Assembly: GCA_023266355.1 (NCBI GenBank)
Contig: JAHFQM010000002.1
Span: 558,001-622,000, forward strand
Origin: Aquabacterium sp.
GTDB taxonomy: Bacteria > Pseudomonadota > Gammaproteobacteria > Burkholderiales > Burkholderiaceae_C
DNA length: 64,000 nucleotides
Direction: 5' to 3'
Part shown: positions 55,514-64,000 of the stretch, piece after piece
How the letters are laid out: every line of letters begins with the position of its first letter
Position numbering within the stretch: the stretch's first letter is position 1
Position numbers and translations under genes: made by a program
The notes under the pieces: model-generated
The model's input: the letters and a program-made list of their open reading frames with translations, nothing else
The model's database searches: none
Told to the model about the DNA's origin: nothing

Positions 55514-56932
55514 TCACAGCGAATAGTACATGTCGAATTCGACAGGGTGCACGGCCTGGCGGAAGCGGGTGACTTCCTGCATCTTCAGGTCGATGTACGC
55601 GTCGATGTATTCGTTGGTGAACACACCGCCCTTGGTCAGGAAGGCACGATCGGCGTCCAGATGCTCCAGAGCCTGGTCCAGGCTGTGGCACACGGTCGGG
55701 ATCAGCTTGTCTTCTTCCGGCGGCAGGTGGTACAGGTCCTTCGTGGCGGCTTCGCCCGGATGGATCTTGTTTTCCACGCCGTCCAGGCCGGCCATCATCA
55801 GCGCGGCGAAGGCCAGGTAGGGGTTGGCCGAAGGATCGGGGAAGCGCGCTTCGATGCGGCGGCCCTTCGGGTTCGACACGTAAGGGATGCGGATCGAGGC
55901 CGAGCGGTTCTTGGCCGAGTAGGCCAGCTTCACCGGGGCTTCGAAGCCAGGCACCAGGCGCTTGTACGAGTTCGTGCCGGGGTTGGTGATGGCGTTCAGG
56001 GCACGGGCGTGCTTGATGATGCCACCAATGTAGTACAGCGCGAATTCGCTCAGGCCAGCATAGCCTTCGCCTGCGAACAGGTTCTTGCCGTCTTTCCAGA
56101 TGGACTGGTGGACGTGCATGCCGGAACCGTTGTCGCCAACGATGGGCTTGGGCATGAAGGTGGCGGTCTTGCCATAGGCATGGGCCACGTTCACGATGAT
56201 GTACTTCTGCAGCTGCAGCCAGTCAGCGCGCTGGGTCAGCGTGCTGAAGCGCGTGCCGATTTCCATCTGGCCGGCGTTGGCCACTTCGTGGTGGTGCACT
56301 TCCACGGGGATGCCCATCGATTCGAGGATCAGGCACATCTCCGAGCGCATGTCGTGACCGGAGTCAACGGGGGGCACGGGGAAGTAGCCGCCCTTGACGG
56401 TGGGACGGTAGCCGGTGTTGCCGTGGTCGTACTTGGTGCCGGTGTTCCAGGCGCCTTCTTCGGCTTGGATTTCGAAGAAGCTGCCGGACATCTCGTTGCC
56501 CCAGCGGATGCCGTCGAACACGAAGAATTCAGGTTCCGGACCGAAGTAGGCGGTGTCGCCCAGGCCCGAGGCCTTCAGGTAGGCTTCGGCGCGCTTGGCC
56601 AGCGAACGGGGGTCGCGCTCGTAGGGCTTGCCGTCGTGCGGGTCGATGACGTCGCAGGTCAGCAGCAGGGTGGGCTCTTCGAAGAACGGATCGACGTTGG
56701 CCGTGTTGGGGTCCGGCATCAGCAGCATGTCGGAGGCTTCGATGCCCTTCCAACCGGCGATGGACGAACCGTCAAAGGCGTGGCCCGAAGTGAACTTGTC
56801 TTCGTCAAAGTGGGACACGGGCACCGTGGTGTGGTGCTCTTTGCCACGGGTATCGGTGAAGCGGAAGTCAACGAACTTGACGTCGTTGTCCTTCACCAGT
56901 TTCATCACGTCGGCGACGGTCTTGTTGGCCAT
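55514..56932 (-). CDS. glnA: Glutamine synthetase, type I
   Basis: GlnA makes glutamine from glutamate, ammonia and ATP. The 472-residue protein is the beta-type dodecameric enzyme: [35 protein letters not shown], the flexible loop with conserved Asn/Glu in [27 protein letters not shown], and the adenylylation loop [10 protein letters not shown] with Tyr401, the GlnE modification site. AGGAG lies 6 nt before the ATG. It is expressed from a sigma-54/NtrC promoter region at 57014-57176. Confidence 0.98.
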   Translation of the reverse strand: MANKTVADVMKLVKDNDVKFVDFRFTDTRGKEHHTTVPVSHFDEDKFTSGHAFDGSSIAGWKGIEASDMLLMPDPNTANVDPFFEEPTLLLTCDVIDPHDGKPYERDPRSLAKRAEAYLKASGLGDTAYFGPEPEFFVFDGIRWGNEMSGSFFEIQAEEGAWNTGTKYDHGNTGYRPTVKGGYFPVPPVDSGHDMRSEMCLILESMGIPVEVHHHEVANAGQMEIGTRFSTLTQRADWLQLQKYIIVNVAHAYGKTATFMPKPIVGDNGSGMHVHQSIWKDGKNLFAGEGYAGLSEFALYYIGGIIKHARALNAITNPGTNSYKRLVPGFEAPVKLAYSAKNRSASIRIPYVSNPKGRRIEARFPDPSANPYLAFAALMMAGLDGVENKIHPGEAATKDLYHLPPEEDKLIPTVCHSLDQALEHLDADRAFLTKGGVFTNEYIDAYIDLKMQEVTRFRQAVHPVEFDMYYSL

Positions 56933-57013
56933 CAGGTGCTCCTAGCAACAGGCTTGTGAAAGCAAGAAGAAAAGGGAGACTGTCTCAATCTCGGAAACAG
57001 CGCGCAGTGTAAT

Positions 57014-57028
57014 AGCAGAAAGCGTGCC
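57014..57028 (-). promoter_or_regulatory. Sigma-54 promoter of glnA
   Basis: Minus-strand GGCACGCTTTCTGCT has the GG-N10-GC spacing and the -24 (GGCACG) and -12 (TGCT) elements of sigma-54. Transcription would start near 57003, about 70 nt before the glnA ATG. Confidence 0.75.
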
Positions 57029-57159
57029 TCAACCGTGTGTCAGCACCAGGCGCGGGGCGGAGGCCACCGCAAACGGGCGCTGTGGGCCGGTTCAGACGCA
57101 CCGATTCGAATCAGAGCCCGCATCGTGAAAGCCCGGCGGGCCAGAAGGCACCGAAACAA

Positions 57160-57176
57160 TGCACTTAATTGGTGCG
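57160..57176 (-). promoter_or_regulatory. NtrC enhancer site upstream of glnA
   Basis: TGCACTTAATTGGTGCG matches the NtrC dyad GCACY-N5-RGTGC exactly. It is centred about 165 bp upstream of the predicted sigma-54 start, a normal enhancer distance. Confidence 0.75.
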
Positions 57177-57183
57177 GACAAGG

Positions 57184-57990
57184 TCATGCCGCAGATGTTC
57201 GCACCGTTTTGGGGCCAGTTGATGCACCAACATCGCGCAGACCCTGCAGCAAGGCCTCGAAGGCCAGTGTCACCGCCTCGCCACGGCCTTTGACGCCCAG
57301 CTCGATGTGGCGTCCGTGCACCGGGTGGTCCACGCTGGGCAGGCTGAAGACCTTGACGGGGGCAAAGCGCGCCTCGATGTCGAGCATCAGTGGCGTCAGG
57401 CGGGACTCGATGGCGCCGTACACCACGACGGCGTGCTCGTCCATGCGGTGGCTGCCGTGCAGGTCGGCGTGGAGGTGGTCGAGCGCCCAGGCCATCATCG
57501 GCCAGGCCATGACGGGAAAGCCCGGCACGAAATGCACGCGCCCCTGCAGGCTGAAGCCCGGGATGCGGTTGTAGGGGTTGGGGATGATGCTGGCGCCCAC
57601 GGGGAAAAAGCCCATCTCCAGGCGGCGCAGGGTGTCGGGCGACTCGGGCTCGAAGGGCACGCCTTCCTGAGCAGCCATCTCGCGACAGCGTGCCAGGATG
57701 AGTTCGCGGGCTTCGGGGTGCAGGGCCAGCTCGGTGCCCAGGGCACGCGCGGCGCAGGCGCGGGTGTGGTCGTCTGGCGTGGCACCGATGCCGCCGAACG
57801 AGAACACCACGTCGCCGCTGTCGAGGGCGTGGCGGATGTCGGCGGTGATGCGCTCGGGCTCGTCACCGACGTAGCGCGCCCAGGAGACGGCCATGCCGCG
57901 CTCGCCCAGCAGTTCGATGGCTTTGGCGAGGTGCTTGTCCTGGCGGCGACCGCTGAGGATCTCGTCGCCGATGATGATGAGTCCGATCAT
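57184..57990 (-). CDS. CinA-like molybdopterin-binding domain protein
   Basis: The 268-residue protein is only the N-terminal MoaB/MogA-like (COG1058) domain of CinA: MIGLIIIGDEILSGRRQDKH, FSFGGIGATPDDHTRACAARAL, and VHFVPGFPVMAWPMMAW. The C-terminal pyrophosphatase/deamidase domain of CinA is absent. Its ATG overlaps the stop of the EI24 gene by 4 nt, so translation is coupled. The stop lies only 8 bp from the NtrC site of glnA. The function is not established; nucleotide or cofactor-derived substrate binding is likely. Confidence 0.87.
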   Translation of the reverse strand: MIGLIIIGDEILSGRRQDKHLAKAIELLGERGMAVSWARYVGDEPERITADIRHALDSGDVVFSFGGIGATPDDHTRACAARALGTELALHPEARELILARCREMAAQEGVPFEPESPDTLRRLEMGFFPVGASIIPNPYNRIPGFSLQGRVHFVPGFPVMAWPMMAWALDHLHADLHGSHRMDEHAVVVYGAIESRLTPLMLDIEARFAPVKVFSLPSVDHPVHGRHIELGVKGRGEAVTLAFEALLQGLRDVGASTGPKTVRTSAA

Positions 57991-58877
57991 GGTGTGGCAG
58001 GCTGCGTCAGGTTGGAAGATGTGGTGGGGGCGGCACGCAAAGCGGCCAGCGCACCCAGCAGGTAATGGGCGAACCAGAGGCTGGAGAACACGAACACCAG
58101 GGTGTAGAGCCACACCGAGGCCACGAGCACCAGCGGCGCCAGCACCAGCGTCAAGGCGCTCAGGGCCCACAAGGCGGCCGGCGCGGCCCCCAGGTAGCCG
58201 CACACCACGCCCATCAGCAGCAAGGGCGTGCGGTGCAGGCGCAGCAGGGTCTGGCGCTCTTCGGGGGTGGCCAGGTCGGCCAGGGTGTCAAAGGCCATGA
58301 CGCGGTAGGTCAGCCAACCCCAGATGAGCGGCGGGCCCAGCAAGGCGAAAAACGGCACGAACCACAGCGGCAGCGTCAGCACCAGCGCGGCCAGGGCGAG
58401 CAGCGTGGCGCCACCCGACCACCACAGCGACTGCCACCATGGCGCCGTGTGGCGCGACTGCAGCTGCGGCAGCCGGCGCGCGCGCACCAGGCCCACCACC
58501 GCAGGCGTCATCAGGCCCGCCACCAGCAGCAGGCACATGACAACGACGATGGGCACGGCCAGCAGGACCAGCAGCAAGGGCACGAGCATGGCGCGCAAGC
58601 CGCCCCAGCCCATGGCGTCCAGCCAGGACAGCATCGTGTGGCTGACCGACCAGCCGTCCAGCGCCTGCCGCACGGCCACATTGGCATCGTCCCAGCCCCA
58701 CCAGCCCAGGCCGCCCAGGGTCACGCCCGCCAGCACCAGCGGTAGCCAGGACAGGAAAATGACGCGCGGCAAAAAACAGTACAGGGCCGCCCGCCAGGCC
58801 GCGTCCAGCGCGCCGGGCACACCCGGCAGGAAGGGCTGCGTGCGTGGCGCCTCGGCGAGGGACGCGTCAGACGGCAT
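57987..58877 (-). CDS. EI24 domain membrane protein (CysZ-like)
   Basis: The 296-residue protein has about six hydrophobic helices with the EI24 pattern: AWRAALYCFLPRVIFLSWLPLVL, the long central loop ARRLPQLQSRHTAPWWQSL, and VPFFALLGPPLIWGWLTYRVMAFDTLADLATPEE. CysZ, the best-known relative, is a sulfate importer; whether this protein transports anything is unknown. It overlaps the sterol-desaturase gene by 11 nt and the CinA-like gene by 4 nt. Confidence 0.85.
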   Translation of the reverse strand: MPSDASLAEAPRTQPFLPGVPGALDAAWRAALYCFLPRVIFLSWLPLVLAGVTLGGLGWWGWDDANVAVRQALDGWSVSHTMLSWLDAMGWGGLRAMLVPLLLVLLAVPIVVVMCLLLVAGLMTPAVVGLVRARRLPQLQSRHTAPWWQSLWWSGGATLLALAALVLTLPLWFVPFFALLGPPLIWGWLTYRVMAFDTLADLATPEERQTLLRLHRTPLLLMGVVCGYLGAAPAALWALSALTLVLAPLVLVASVWLYTLVFVFSSLWFAHYLLGALAALRAAPTTSSNLTQPATP

Positions 58878-59865
58878 CGCGCCCCACCAAGCGGCGCAGG
58901 CCCAGCCATTGCTGTGTCCAGAAGCCGCGCCCGTAGTCACGCCCCCCCTGATCGGGCAGCTGGTCGCGGATGCCGGTGGGCTCGAAGCCGCCGTCGAAGC
59001 GGGCGGTGCCAAAGAGCATGTCCCACACCGGGAAAAGCACGGCGAAATTGCAGCCGCCCAGCGTGCCCGGGCCTTCGCTCTCGTGGCCGATGCCGATGGC
59101 GTGGTGCTGGCGGTGGAAACGCGGGCTGACCAGCAGGCGCTCGCCCAGCCAGCCGAAGCTCAGGCGCAGGTTGGCGTGCGAGAAGCTCTCCACCAGCTGG
59201 GTGACGGCCACCAGGGCCACGAACTGCCCCGGCGGCACGCCGATGGCGCGGGCGGTGAAGGCGATCAGCACGTCGCGCAGGAGGTCGTCGAGCAGGTGGT
59301 TGCGGTTGTCGCTCCACATGGTCATGTGGCGCTGGCTGTGGTGCACGGCGTGCAGCGCCCACCAGCGGTTGGCGTGGTGCTGGCCGCGGTGGATCCAGTA
59401 GTCGAGCAGGTCGAACACCAGCAGGTAGACCAGGAAGCTGGCCCAGGCCGTGTCGCTCACGCCCGGCCACAACGGCGCCAGCAAGCCATCGAGCTGGACG
59501 CCGTTGACGCCCCAGACGCTGACCTGGCCGAAGACCTCGTCGAGCAGCGGCTCCACCGAAAAGAACATGGCCACGCGGAACAAGCCCAGGCGGTGGATGA
59601 CGGTGTAGAGCAAGTCGACCCAGACACCCGCCGTGTCGCGCGCGCTCTCCACTGGACGCCAGCGCTGCAGCGGCCCGATCACGGCCAGCAGCACGAGCAT
59701 CTGGATCAGGCCGACCAGCAACCAGCCGGTGGCCGTGTAGGCGTCTTCCAGCAGGTTGCCCATGCCGGCCTCGAACACCAGGGGCTGGACCACGGCCTCG
59801 AACAGCCATTGCTGGACCTGTCCGAAAGCGTCACTCAAGGGGGCGATGAGGGTGTCGTCGATCAT
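58867..59865 (-). CDS. Sterol desaturase / fatty acid hydroxylase family protein
   Basis: This is an integral membrane di-iron oxygenase. The 332-residue protein shows the three histidine boxes: HRGQHH, HAVHHSQRHM, and RFHRQHHAIGIGHE, with several membrane helices between and before them. Substrates in bacteria include fatty-acid or carotenoid-like lipids; the specific one is unknown. It is the first gene of a tight operon with the EI24 and CinA-like genes. Confidence 0.9.
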   Translation of the reverse strand: MIDDTLIAPLSDAFGQVQQWLFEAVVQPLVFEAGMGNLLEDAYTATGWLLVGLIQMLVLLAVIGPLQRWRPVESARDTAGVWVDLLYTVIHRLGLFRVAMFFSVEPLLDEVFGQVSVWGVNGVQLDGLLAPLWPGVSDTAWASFLVYLLVFDLLDYWIHRGQHHANRWWALHAVHHSQRHMTMWSDNRNHLLDDLLRDVLIAFTARAIGVPPGQFVALVAVTQLVESFSHANLRLSFGWLGERLLVSPRFHRQHHAIGIGHESEGPGTLGGCNFAVLFPVWDMLFGTARFDGGFEPTGIRDQLPDQGGRDYGRGFWTQQWLGLRRLVGRDAV

Positions 59866-59894
59866 GGTGTCACGTCAGCGAGCATCGGCAGACC

Positions 59895-60740
59895 TCAGCG
59901 AGGTGCGGCGCCGATCCGGGCAAATTGAGGGTGCGTGCGCAAGGTGGCAAAACACAGGCCCTGGGCCTTCAGGCCCACGATGAGGGGCTCCAGCACGGCC
60001 GGCGCCCACGGGTCCTGGCGGCTCCAGATGCCCAGGTGCATCAGCAGGATATCGCCTTCGCGCACGTTCTTCAGGGCGCGCGCCAGCAAACGCGCGTTCG
60101 GGAAACGGTCACTGGCGAGCTCATCGCCCAGGAAACCGTTGGGCGTCCAGGGCACGTGGGTCCAGCCACAGGATTGGGCGGCGGCCAGCAAGGCGGGCGA
60201 GGTCTTGCCACCGGGCGCGCGGAACATGGCGCGCATGGGCTGGCCGGTCATCTGCGCGAAGCGGCGCGCGGGCTGGGCGAGTTGCTCGCAGTAGTCGGCG
60301 GGCGCCATGTGCAGGCGCTGGCCGTTGCGCGGGCCCGCGGTGGGCTGCACGCGGAAGCCACCGGCCTCGTCGGCACGCCAGACCACGTGCTCCCAGGTGT
60401 GCGAGCCAAAGTCGTGGCCTTGGGCGGCCAGCTGCTGCCACCAGGGCGCCCAGGCATCGTCCAAGGTGCTGCCTTCGGGGCGGGGGCCCACGGCCTGGGT
60501 GCGTTCGTTGGCCAGGAAGAACGTGGCCTTCACACCCTGGCGCGCCAACACGTCAGCGACCAGCGGCGCCACGCCCATGTGGCCGGTGTCGATGGTGAGG
60601 TAGACGGGGTGGGCGCAGGCGGCATCGGCACGCGATGCGGCGGTTGCTGGCGCCGCACCTGTTGGCAGCGACAGCGCGAGCAGCACGGCGGCCGCAAGCG
60701 CCCGCCCCGCGCTCAGGACGGTGTCACTGGCGCGCCGCAT
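59895..60740 (-). CDS. Polysaccharide deacetylase-like protein with altered metal motif
   Basis: The 281-residue secreted protein has a signal peptide (ALAAAVLLALSLPTGAAPATA) and a NodB-like fold: YLTIDTGHMG in place of TFDDG, GSHTWEH (the HxxxH metal pair), RAPGGK (motif 3) and ILLMHLG (motif 5). The second Asp of TFDDG, a metal ligand in classical deacetylases, is Thr here, so activity on polysaccharide is uncertain. It overlaps the YVTN propeller gene by 17 nt on the same strand, which suggests a shared role. Confidence 0.8.
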   Translation of the reverse strand: MRRASDTVLSAGRALAAAVLLALSLPTGAAPATAASRADAACAHPVYLTIDTGHMGVAPLVADVLARQGVKATFFLANERTQAVGPRPEGSTLDDAWAPWWQQLAAQGHDFGSHTWEHVVWRADEAGGFRVQPTAGPRNGQRLHMAPADYCEQLAQPARRFAQMTGQPMRAMFRAPGGKTSPALLAAAQSCGWTHVPWTPNGFLGDELASDRFPNARLLARALKNVREGDILLMHLGIWSRQDPWAPAVLEPLIVGLKAQGLCFATLRTHPQFARIGAAPR

Positions 60741-61797
60741 GGTCCAGCGTCCAGACCCCGTGCGGCGAGCGGCCCACCGGGATCTGGCGCACCACCTTGC
60801 CTTGCACGGTGTCGATCACCGTGAGCTTGCGCGCCCAGCGCGAGGTCACCAGGATGGTCTTGCCATCGGCCAGCAGGTCCATGCAGTCAGGGCCGCCCGG
60901 CGCCGGGTAGGTCGCCACGACGGTGAAGGTCTGCAGGTCGATGCGGCTGATGGTGTTGCCCGCGCGGTTGCTCAGCAGCACGTGGCGCTTGTCACCCCAG
61001 GCGCGGAAGGCGTGGGCGCCATCGCCCGTGGGGATGCGCTTGACCAGCACCGGCTTGGCACCGGTGATGTCGTACACCTCGGCCGCGCGGTCACCGGTCA
61101 GGCCGATGAGCAGGTGGCGGTCGTCGGGCGTGACGAAGACGTCGGCCGGCATCTTGCCCGTGGGCGAGCGCCAGCGGATGGCCTGCGTGGCCAGGTCGAT
61201 GGCGACCAGCTCGTCGCTGTCCTGCATGGTCACGTAGGCCACGGTGCTTTTGCTGTCGGTGGCGATGTGGCTGGGCGTCTTGCCCGTGGGCACGCGCTTG
61301 GCCAGGGCCAGATCGACACCGCCACCGGCGCGCGGCGTGGTGCGGTAGATGTCCACGTGGTTGAGGCGGTTGGCCGCCGTCAGGAACCACTTCATGTCGG
61401 GCGAGAACTTCAGCTGGTAGGGGTCGGGGATGCCGGTGACCACGCGCTGGACCTCGCCCGTGCGCGGATCGAGCATGGTCAGGGAATCGGCCAGGGCGTT
61501 GGCGACCAGCAGCGACTTCTCGTCCGGCGAAAGGTAGAGGTGGTGCGGCTCCTTGCCCGTGGGCACGCGCCGGATCTCCTGGTAGGTGACCGGGTCGATG
61601 ACGCTCACGCTGGCGTCCAGCGAGTTCAGCACGAAGATCGGGGGCTTGCTGACGACAGCAGCCACAGCAGCAGCGGGCTTGGCCGGCTCGGCGCGGGCGG
61701 GCGATGCCGCCAGGCAGCCCAGGGTCATCGCGGCAACAACGGCCGCAACAGCACTGGCGGCACGCGCGGCCAGGGGGGAAATCAGGTCCAAACTCAT
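60724..61797 (-). CDS. Secreted YVTN beta-propeller protein
   Basis: The 357-residue protein has an N-terminal signal region (AASAVAAVVAAMTLGCLAASPARA) followed by seven YVTN-type repeats: IFVLNSLDASVSVIDPVTYQEIRRVPTGKEP, LLVANALADSLTMLDPRTGEVQR and so on, ending LTVIDTVQGKVVRQIPVGRSPHGVWTLD. Such propellers bind ligands or other proteins in the periplasm; the partner is unknown. It overlaps the start of the deacetylase-like gene downstream. Confidence 0.85.
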   Translation of the reverse strand: MSLDLISPLAARAASAVAAVVAAMTLGCLAASPARAEPAKPAAAVAAVVSKPPIFVLNSLDASVSVIDPVTYQEIRRVPTGKEPHHLYLSPDEKSLLVANALADSLTMLDPRTGEVQRVVTGIPDPYQLKFSPDMKWFLTAANRLNHVDIYRTTPRAGGGVDLALAKRVPTGKTPSHIATDSKSTVAYVTMQDSDELVAIDLATQAIRWRSPTGKMPADVFVTPDDRHLLIGLTGDRAAEVYDITGAKPVLVKRIPTGDGAHAFRAWGDKRHVLLSNRAGNTISRIDLQTFTVVATYPAPGGPDCMDLLADGKTILVTSRWARKLTVIDTVQGKVVRQIPVGRSPHGVWTLDHAARQ

Positions 61798-61961
61798 CCA
61801 GGGGTCCGTTCAGGCGGTCAAGCTTTCCAGTGTAAGGCCGCCCGCATGGCCTGGCCTGAGACAGGTCAACGCGCCGCAGCCTTGGCGGCCAGGCTGGCGG
61901 CACATCTTGCGAGCCTGAACGGTGGGGCCTGGGGGTTCAGTGAAGCGCGCATTGGGACGGC

Positions 61962-62777
61962 TCAGTCGTCGCCGCCACCCAGCACCGAGCCCAGCAAGCT
62001 GCCACCCGCCAAGCCGCCCAGCAAGGAGCTCTCCTCACGGCCACCGCCACCGGTTTGCGGTGCCGCCGCGAAGATGCGCGAGGCCAGGCGCGAGAACGGC
62101 AGGCTCTGCAGCCAGACCTGGCCCGGGCCCGTGACCTTGGCCAGGAAGATGCCTTCGCCGCCGAACAGCGCCGTCTTGATCTTGCCCACGTACTGGATGT
62201 CGAAATCGACGCCCGAGGTGAAGGCCACCACGCAACCGGTGTCGATCAGCAGCGTCTCGCCAGCTTTCAGTTCACGGCGCACCACCGTGCCGCCCGCATG
62301 CACGAAGGCCAGACCATCGCCTTCGAGCTTCTGCATGATGAAGCCTTCGCCGCCGAAAAAGCCTGCGCCCAGGCGCTTCTGGAACGCGATGCCCAACGAC
62401 ACCCCGCGCGCAGCGCACAGGAAGGCGTCCTTCTGGCACATCAGCGTGCCGCCGAGGTCGGCCAGGTTCATCGGCAAAATCTTGCCCGGGTAAGGCGCGG
62501 CGAAGGCCACGCGGCGCTTGCCGGGGCCCTGGTTCGTGTAGATGGTGGTGAAGAGGCTTTCGCCGGTGATCAGGCGCTTGCCCGCGCCCAGCAGCTTGCC
62601 GAACAGGCCGCTTTGCTGCTTCGAGCCGTCACCGAAGATGGTGTCCATCTCGATGCCCACGTCCATGAACATCATGCTGCCGGCCTCGCCGATAGCGGCC
62701 TCACCCGGGTCGAGTTCCACCTCGACGAACTGCATCTCCGCCCCGCGGATGTCGTAGTCCACCACGTCCATGCTCAT
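61962..62777 (-). CDS. TIGR00266/AIM24 family protein
   Basis: The 271-residue protein belongs to the AIM24/TIGR00266 beta-roll family. Visible are [82 protein letters not shown], and a C-terminal Gly-rich tail [18 protein letters not shown]. The function is unknown; yeast AIM24 affects mitochondrial inner-membrane organisation. AGGAG lies 8 nt before the ATG. It is divergent from the GGDEF gene. Confidence 0.88.
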   Translation of the reverse strand: MSMDVVDYDIRGAEMQFVEVELDPGEAAIGEAGSMMFMDVGIEMDTIFGDGSKQQSGLFGKLLGAGKRLITGESLFTTIYTNQGPGKRRVAFAAPYPGKILPMNLADLGGTLMCQKDAFLCAARGVSLGIAFQKRLGAGFFGGEGFIMQKLEGDGLAFVHAGGTVVRRELKAGETLLIDTGCVVAFTSGVDFDIQYVGKIKTALFGGEGIFLAKVTGPGQVWLQSLPFSRLASRIFAAAPQTGGGGREESSLLGGLAGGSLLGSVLGGGDD

Positions 62778-62896
62778 CTTTGATCTCCTGTTGTGAGGTT
62801 GCCGTCCTGGCCACGCGCGCATTTGCCGCCCGCGCTCAGCGATACTGTGCCGACAGATTGTGTCTCGAAACACAGCCGACCTCCCCGACGCCGCCC

Positions 62897-64000
62897 ATGC
62901 CCCTCCTGCCGCCCCTGCACCTGCCCACCCTCACGCTGGTCGTGTGCGTGGTGCTGTTCACGGCCGCCGCCACCATGAGCCTGGTGGGCACCACCCAGCG
63001 CACCTACCTGGGCTTTGGCTGGTGGACAGGCGCACAGTGGGCCAACACGGCCAGTGCGCTGTGCCTCGTGCTGCAACAGCACCACCCCTGGCTGCTGCCC
63101 ATCTCCGCCCTGCTGACCCTGCAATGGCCGCTGACCATGCTGACCGGCATGCGGCAGTTCTACATCCGCAGCAGCTTCCGCTCACCGGCCTGGGTGGACT
63201 GGGTGCTCGCGCTGGCCGGCGGCAGCGCCTACGTGGCCGTGTGGCACGCCAGCCCGCAAGACCTGGGTGCGCGCGTGGCCTCGTTCAGCTTCGTCAATGT
63301 GCTGTTTTACCTCTATGCCGCCTGGCAGGTGCAAGCCGTGCGACACGACAAAGACGGCCGCAACAGCCCCTACCTCAAAGCCATCCTGATCTTCCTGGTG
63401 GCCGCGGCCAGCGTGCAGGTGCCGCGGCTGTTCTCGGCCATGGGCAGCTGGGGCGCCCCGGTGGTCGACCCCAGCCAGATCCAGCAACCCGTGGTGCTGG
63501 TGGCCTTGGTCGCCGGGGTGATGTTCTCGGTGTACATGTGCCTGTTGATGACCTACGAGCGCACCGAGCTGGACCTGCGCGAATCCCACCGACAGTTGCG
63601 CCAGATGGCCAACTTCGACCTGCTCACGCACGTGCCGCACCGCCGCCACTTCCAGGAACTGGCCACGCAAGCCCTGGCCCTCGGCACACCGGGCAGCGCC
63701 ACGCTGATGCGCTTCGACATCGACCGCTTCCGCCTGCTGACCATCGACCACGGCCACGCCGCCGGTGACGAAGCCCTGCGCCTGCTGGCCTCCAGCGCAC
63801 GCGCCTTGCTGCGCAGCCGCGACCTCGTGGGCCGCCTGGGCGGAGAAGCTTTCGTGGCCCTGCTGCCCGACACCAGCGTCACCGACGCGCTGCACGTGGC
63901 CGAGCGCATGGTGCGCCGCGTCGATCAGGTCTGCCAGCAGCACCAGCGCCCCCCGCTCAGCCTGAGCTTCGGCGTGGTGCAGCTGCAAAGCGGGGAATCG
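62897..64000 (+). CDS. Membrane protein with degenerate GGDEF domain, 3' end outside window
   Basis: The 368 codons present encode six or seven N-terminal hydrophobic helices (residues 10-215), a coiled linker, and a GGDEF-type domain beginning [21 protein letters not shown]. The A-site motif reads GRLGGEAF instead of GG[D/E]EF, and the N-terminal helix has LTHVPHRR instead of LTGLPNRR, so diguanylate cyclase activity is doubtful. The right edge of the window cuts the gene within or just after the end of that domain. A receptor or inactive scaffold role is possible. Confidence 0.82.
   Translation, partial: MPLLPPLHLPTLTLVVCVVLFTAAATMSLVGTTQRTYLGFGWWTGAQWANTASALCLVLQQHHPWLLPISALLTLQWPLTMLTGMRQFYIRSSFRSPAWVDWVLALAGGSAYVAVWHASPQDLGARVASFSFVNVLFYLYAAWQVQAVRHDKDGRNSPYLKAILIFLVAAASVQVPRLFSAMGSWGAPVVDPSQIQQPVVLVALVAGVMFSVYMCLLMTYERTELDLRESHRQLRQMANFDLLTHVPHRRHFQELATQALALGTPGSATLMRFDIDRFRLLTIDHGHAAGDEALRLLASSARALLRSRDLVGRLGGEAFVALLPDTSVTDALHVAERMVRRVDQVCQQHQRPPLSLSFGVVQLQSGES

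Noticed and set aside
1..64000. CRISPR array, prophage or integrated element
   Set aside because: No regularly spaced repeats, integrase, phage structural gene or att-like duplication at the tRNA genes was seen.

Overview
The window is a GC-rich, gene-dense stretch of bacterial chromosome. Protein families and gene order point to a betaproteobacterium of the order Burkholderiales, probably near Comamonadaceae or the Leptothrix/Aquabacterium group. The pointers are an EarP/arginine-type EF-P pair, psd-pssA-leuA together, a small H-NS-like protein with a TWTGRG motif, tig-clpP-clpX-lon, and glnA-ntrB-ntrC. No phage, transposase, CRISPR array or obvious genomic island is seen; nearly everything looks like ordinary chromosomal gene content.

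Layout. 1-9.4 kb: uvrC (cut by the left edge), earP and efp, an RluA-type pseudouridine synthase, a one-heme DUF3365 protein downstream of a type I phosphatidylserine decarboxylase, and a NitT/TauT-type ABC importer whose ATPase appears to use a CTG start. 9.4-14.2 kb: DUF1415 and MOSC proteins, a ureD without any urease genes nearby, and a LuxR-type response regulator with a hybrid histidine kinase. 14.2-19 kb: nitronate monooxygenase, a large acyl-CoA dehydrogenase and etfBA, forming a fatty-acid oxidation and electron-transfer block. 19-27.4 kb: murI, a tRNA cluster (Cys, Gly, Leu-UAA, Gly), then lon, clpX, clpP and tig, with tRNA-Leu(UAG) just upstream of tig. 27.4-36.5 kb: an RND efflux pair behind a perfect palindromic operator, a squalene/phytoene-synthase-like protein, a TIGR03790 protein, an IclR regulator and a penicillin-binding endopeptidase. 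36.6-42 kb: leuA, pssA, a second (short) phosphatidylserine decarboxylase, an MscS channel and a histone-deacetylase-like protein. 42-51 kb: a MoxR / DUF58 / transglutaminase operon coupled by ATGA overlaps, mltB, an H-NS-like protein and a large M16 peptidase. 51-58 kb: a glycine-zipper lipoprotein, then the nitrogen regulon block ntrC, ntrB, a DUF4124 protein and glnA, with a sigma-54 promoter and an NtrC site ahead of glnA. 57-64 kb: a CinA-like protein, an EI24 membrane protein, a sterol-desaturase family protein, a polysaccharide-deacetylase-like protein, a YVTN propeller, a TIGR00266/AIM24 protein and a GGDEF-like protein cut by the right edge.

How they work together. Four functional units stand out. 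Translation of polyproline stretches uses EF-P and its rhamnosyltransferase. Protein quality control uses trigger factor, ClpXP and Lon. Nitrogen assimilation uses NtrB, NtrC and GlnA, with the promoter evidence visible in the DNA. Phosphatidylethanolamine synthesis uses PssA and two different decarboxylases. No clearly new multi-gene system was identified. The most unusual points are the orphan ureD, the CTG start, the RND operator with no regulator gene beside it, the rearranged glyW/cysT/leuZ-like tRNA set, and the uncharacterised TIGR03790 and DUF4124 genes.
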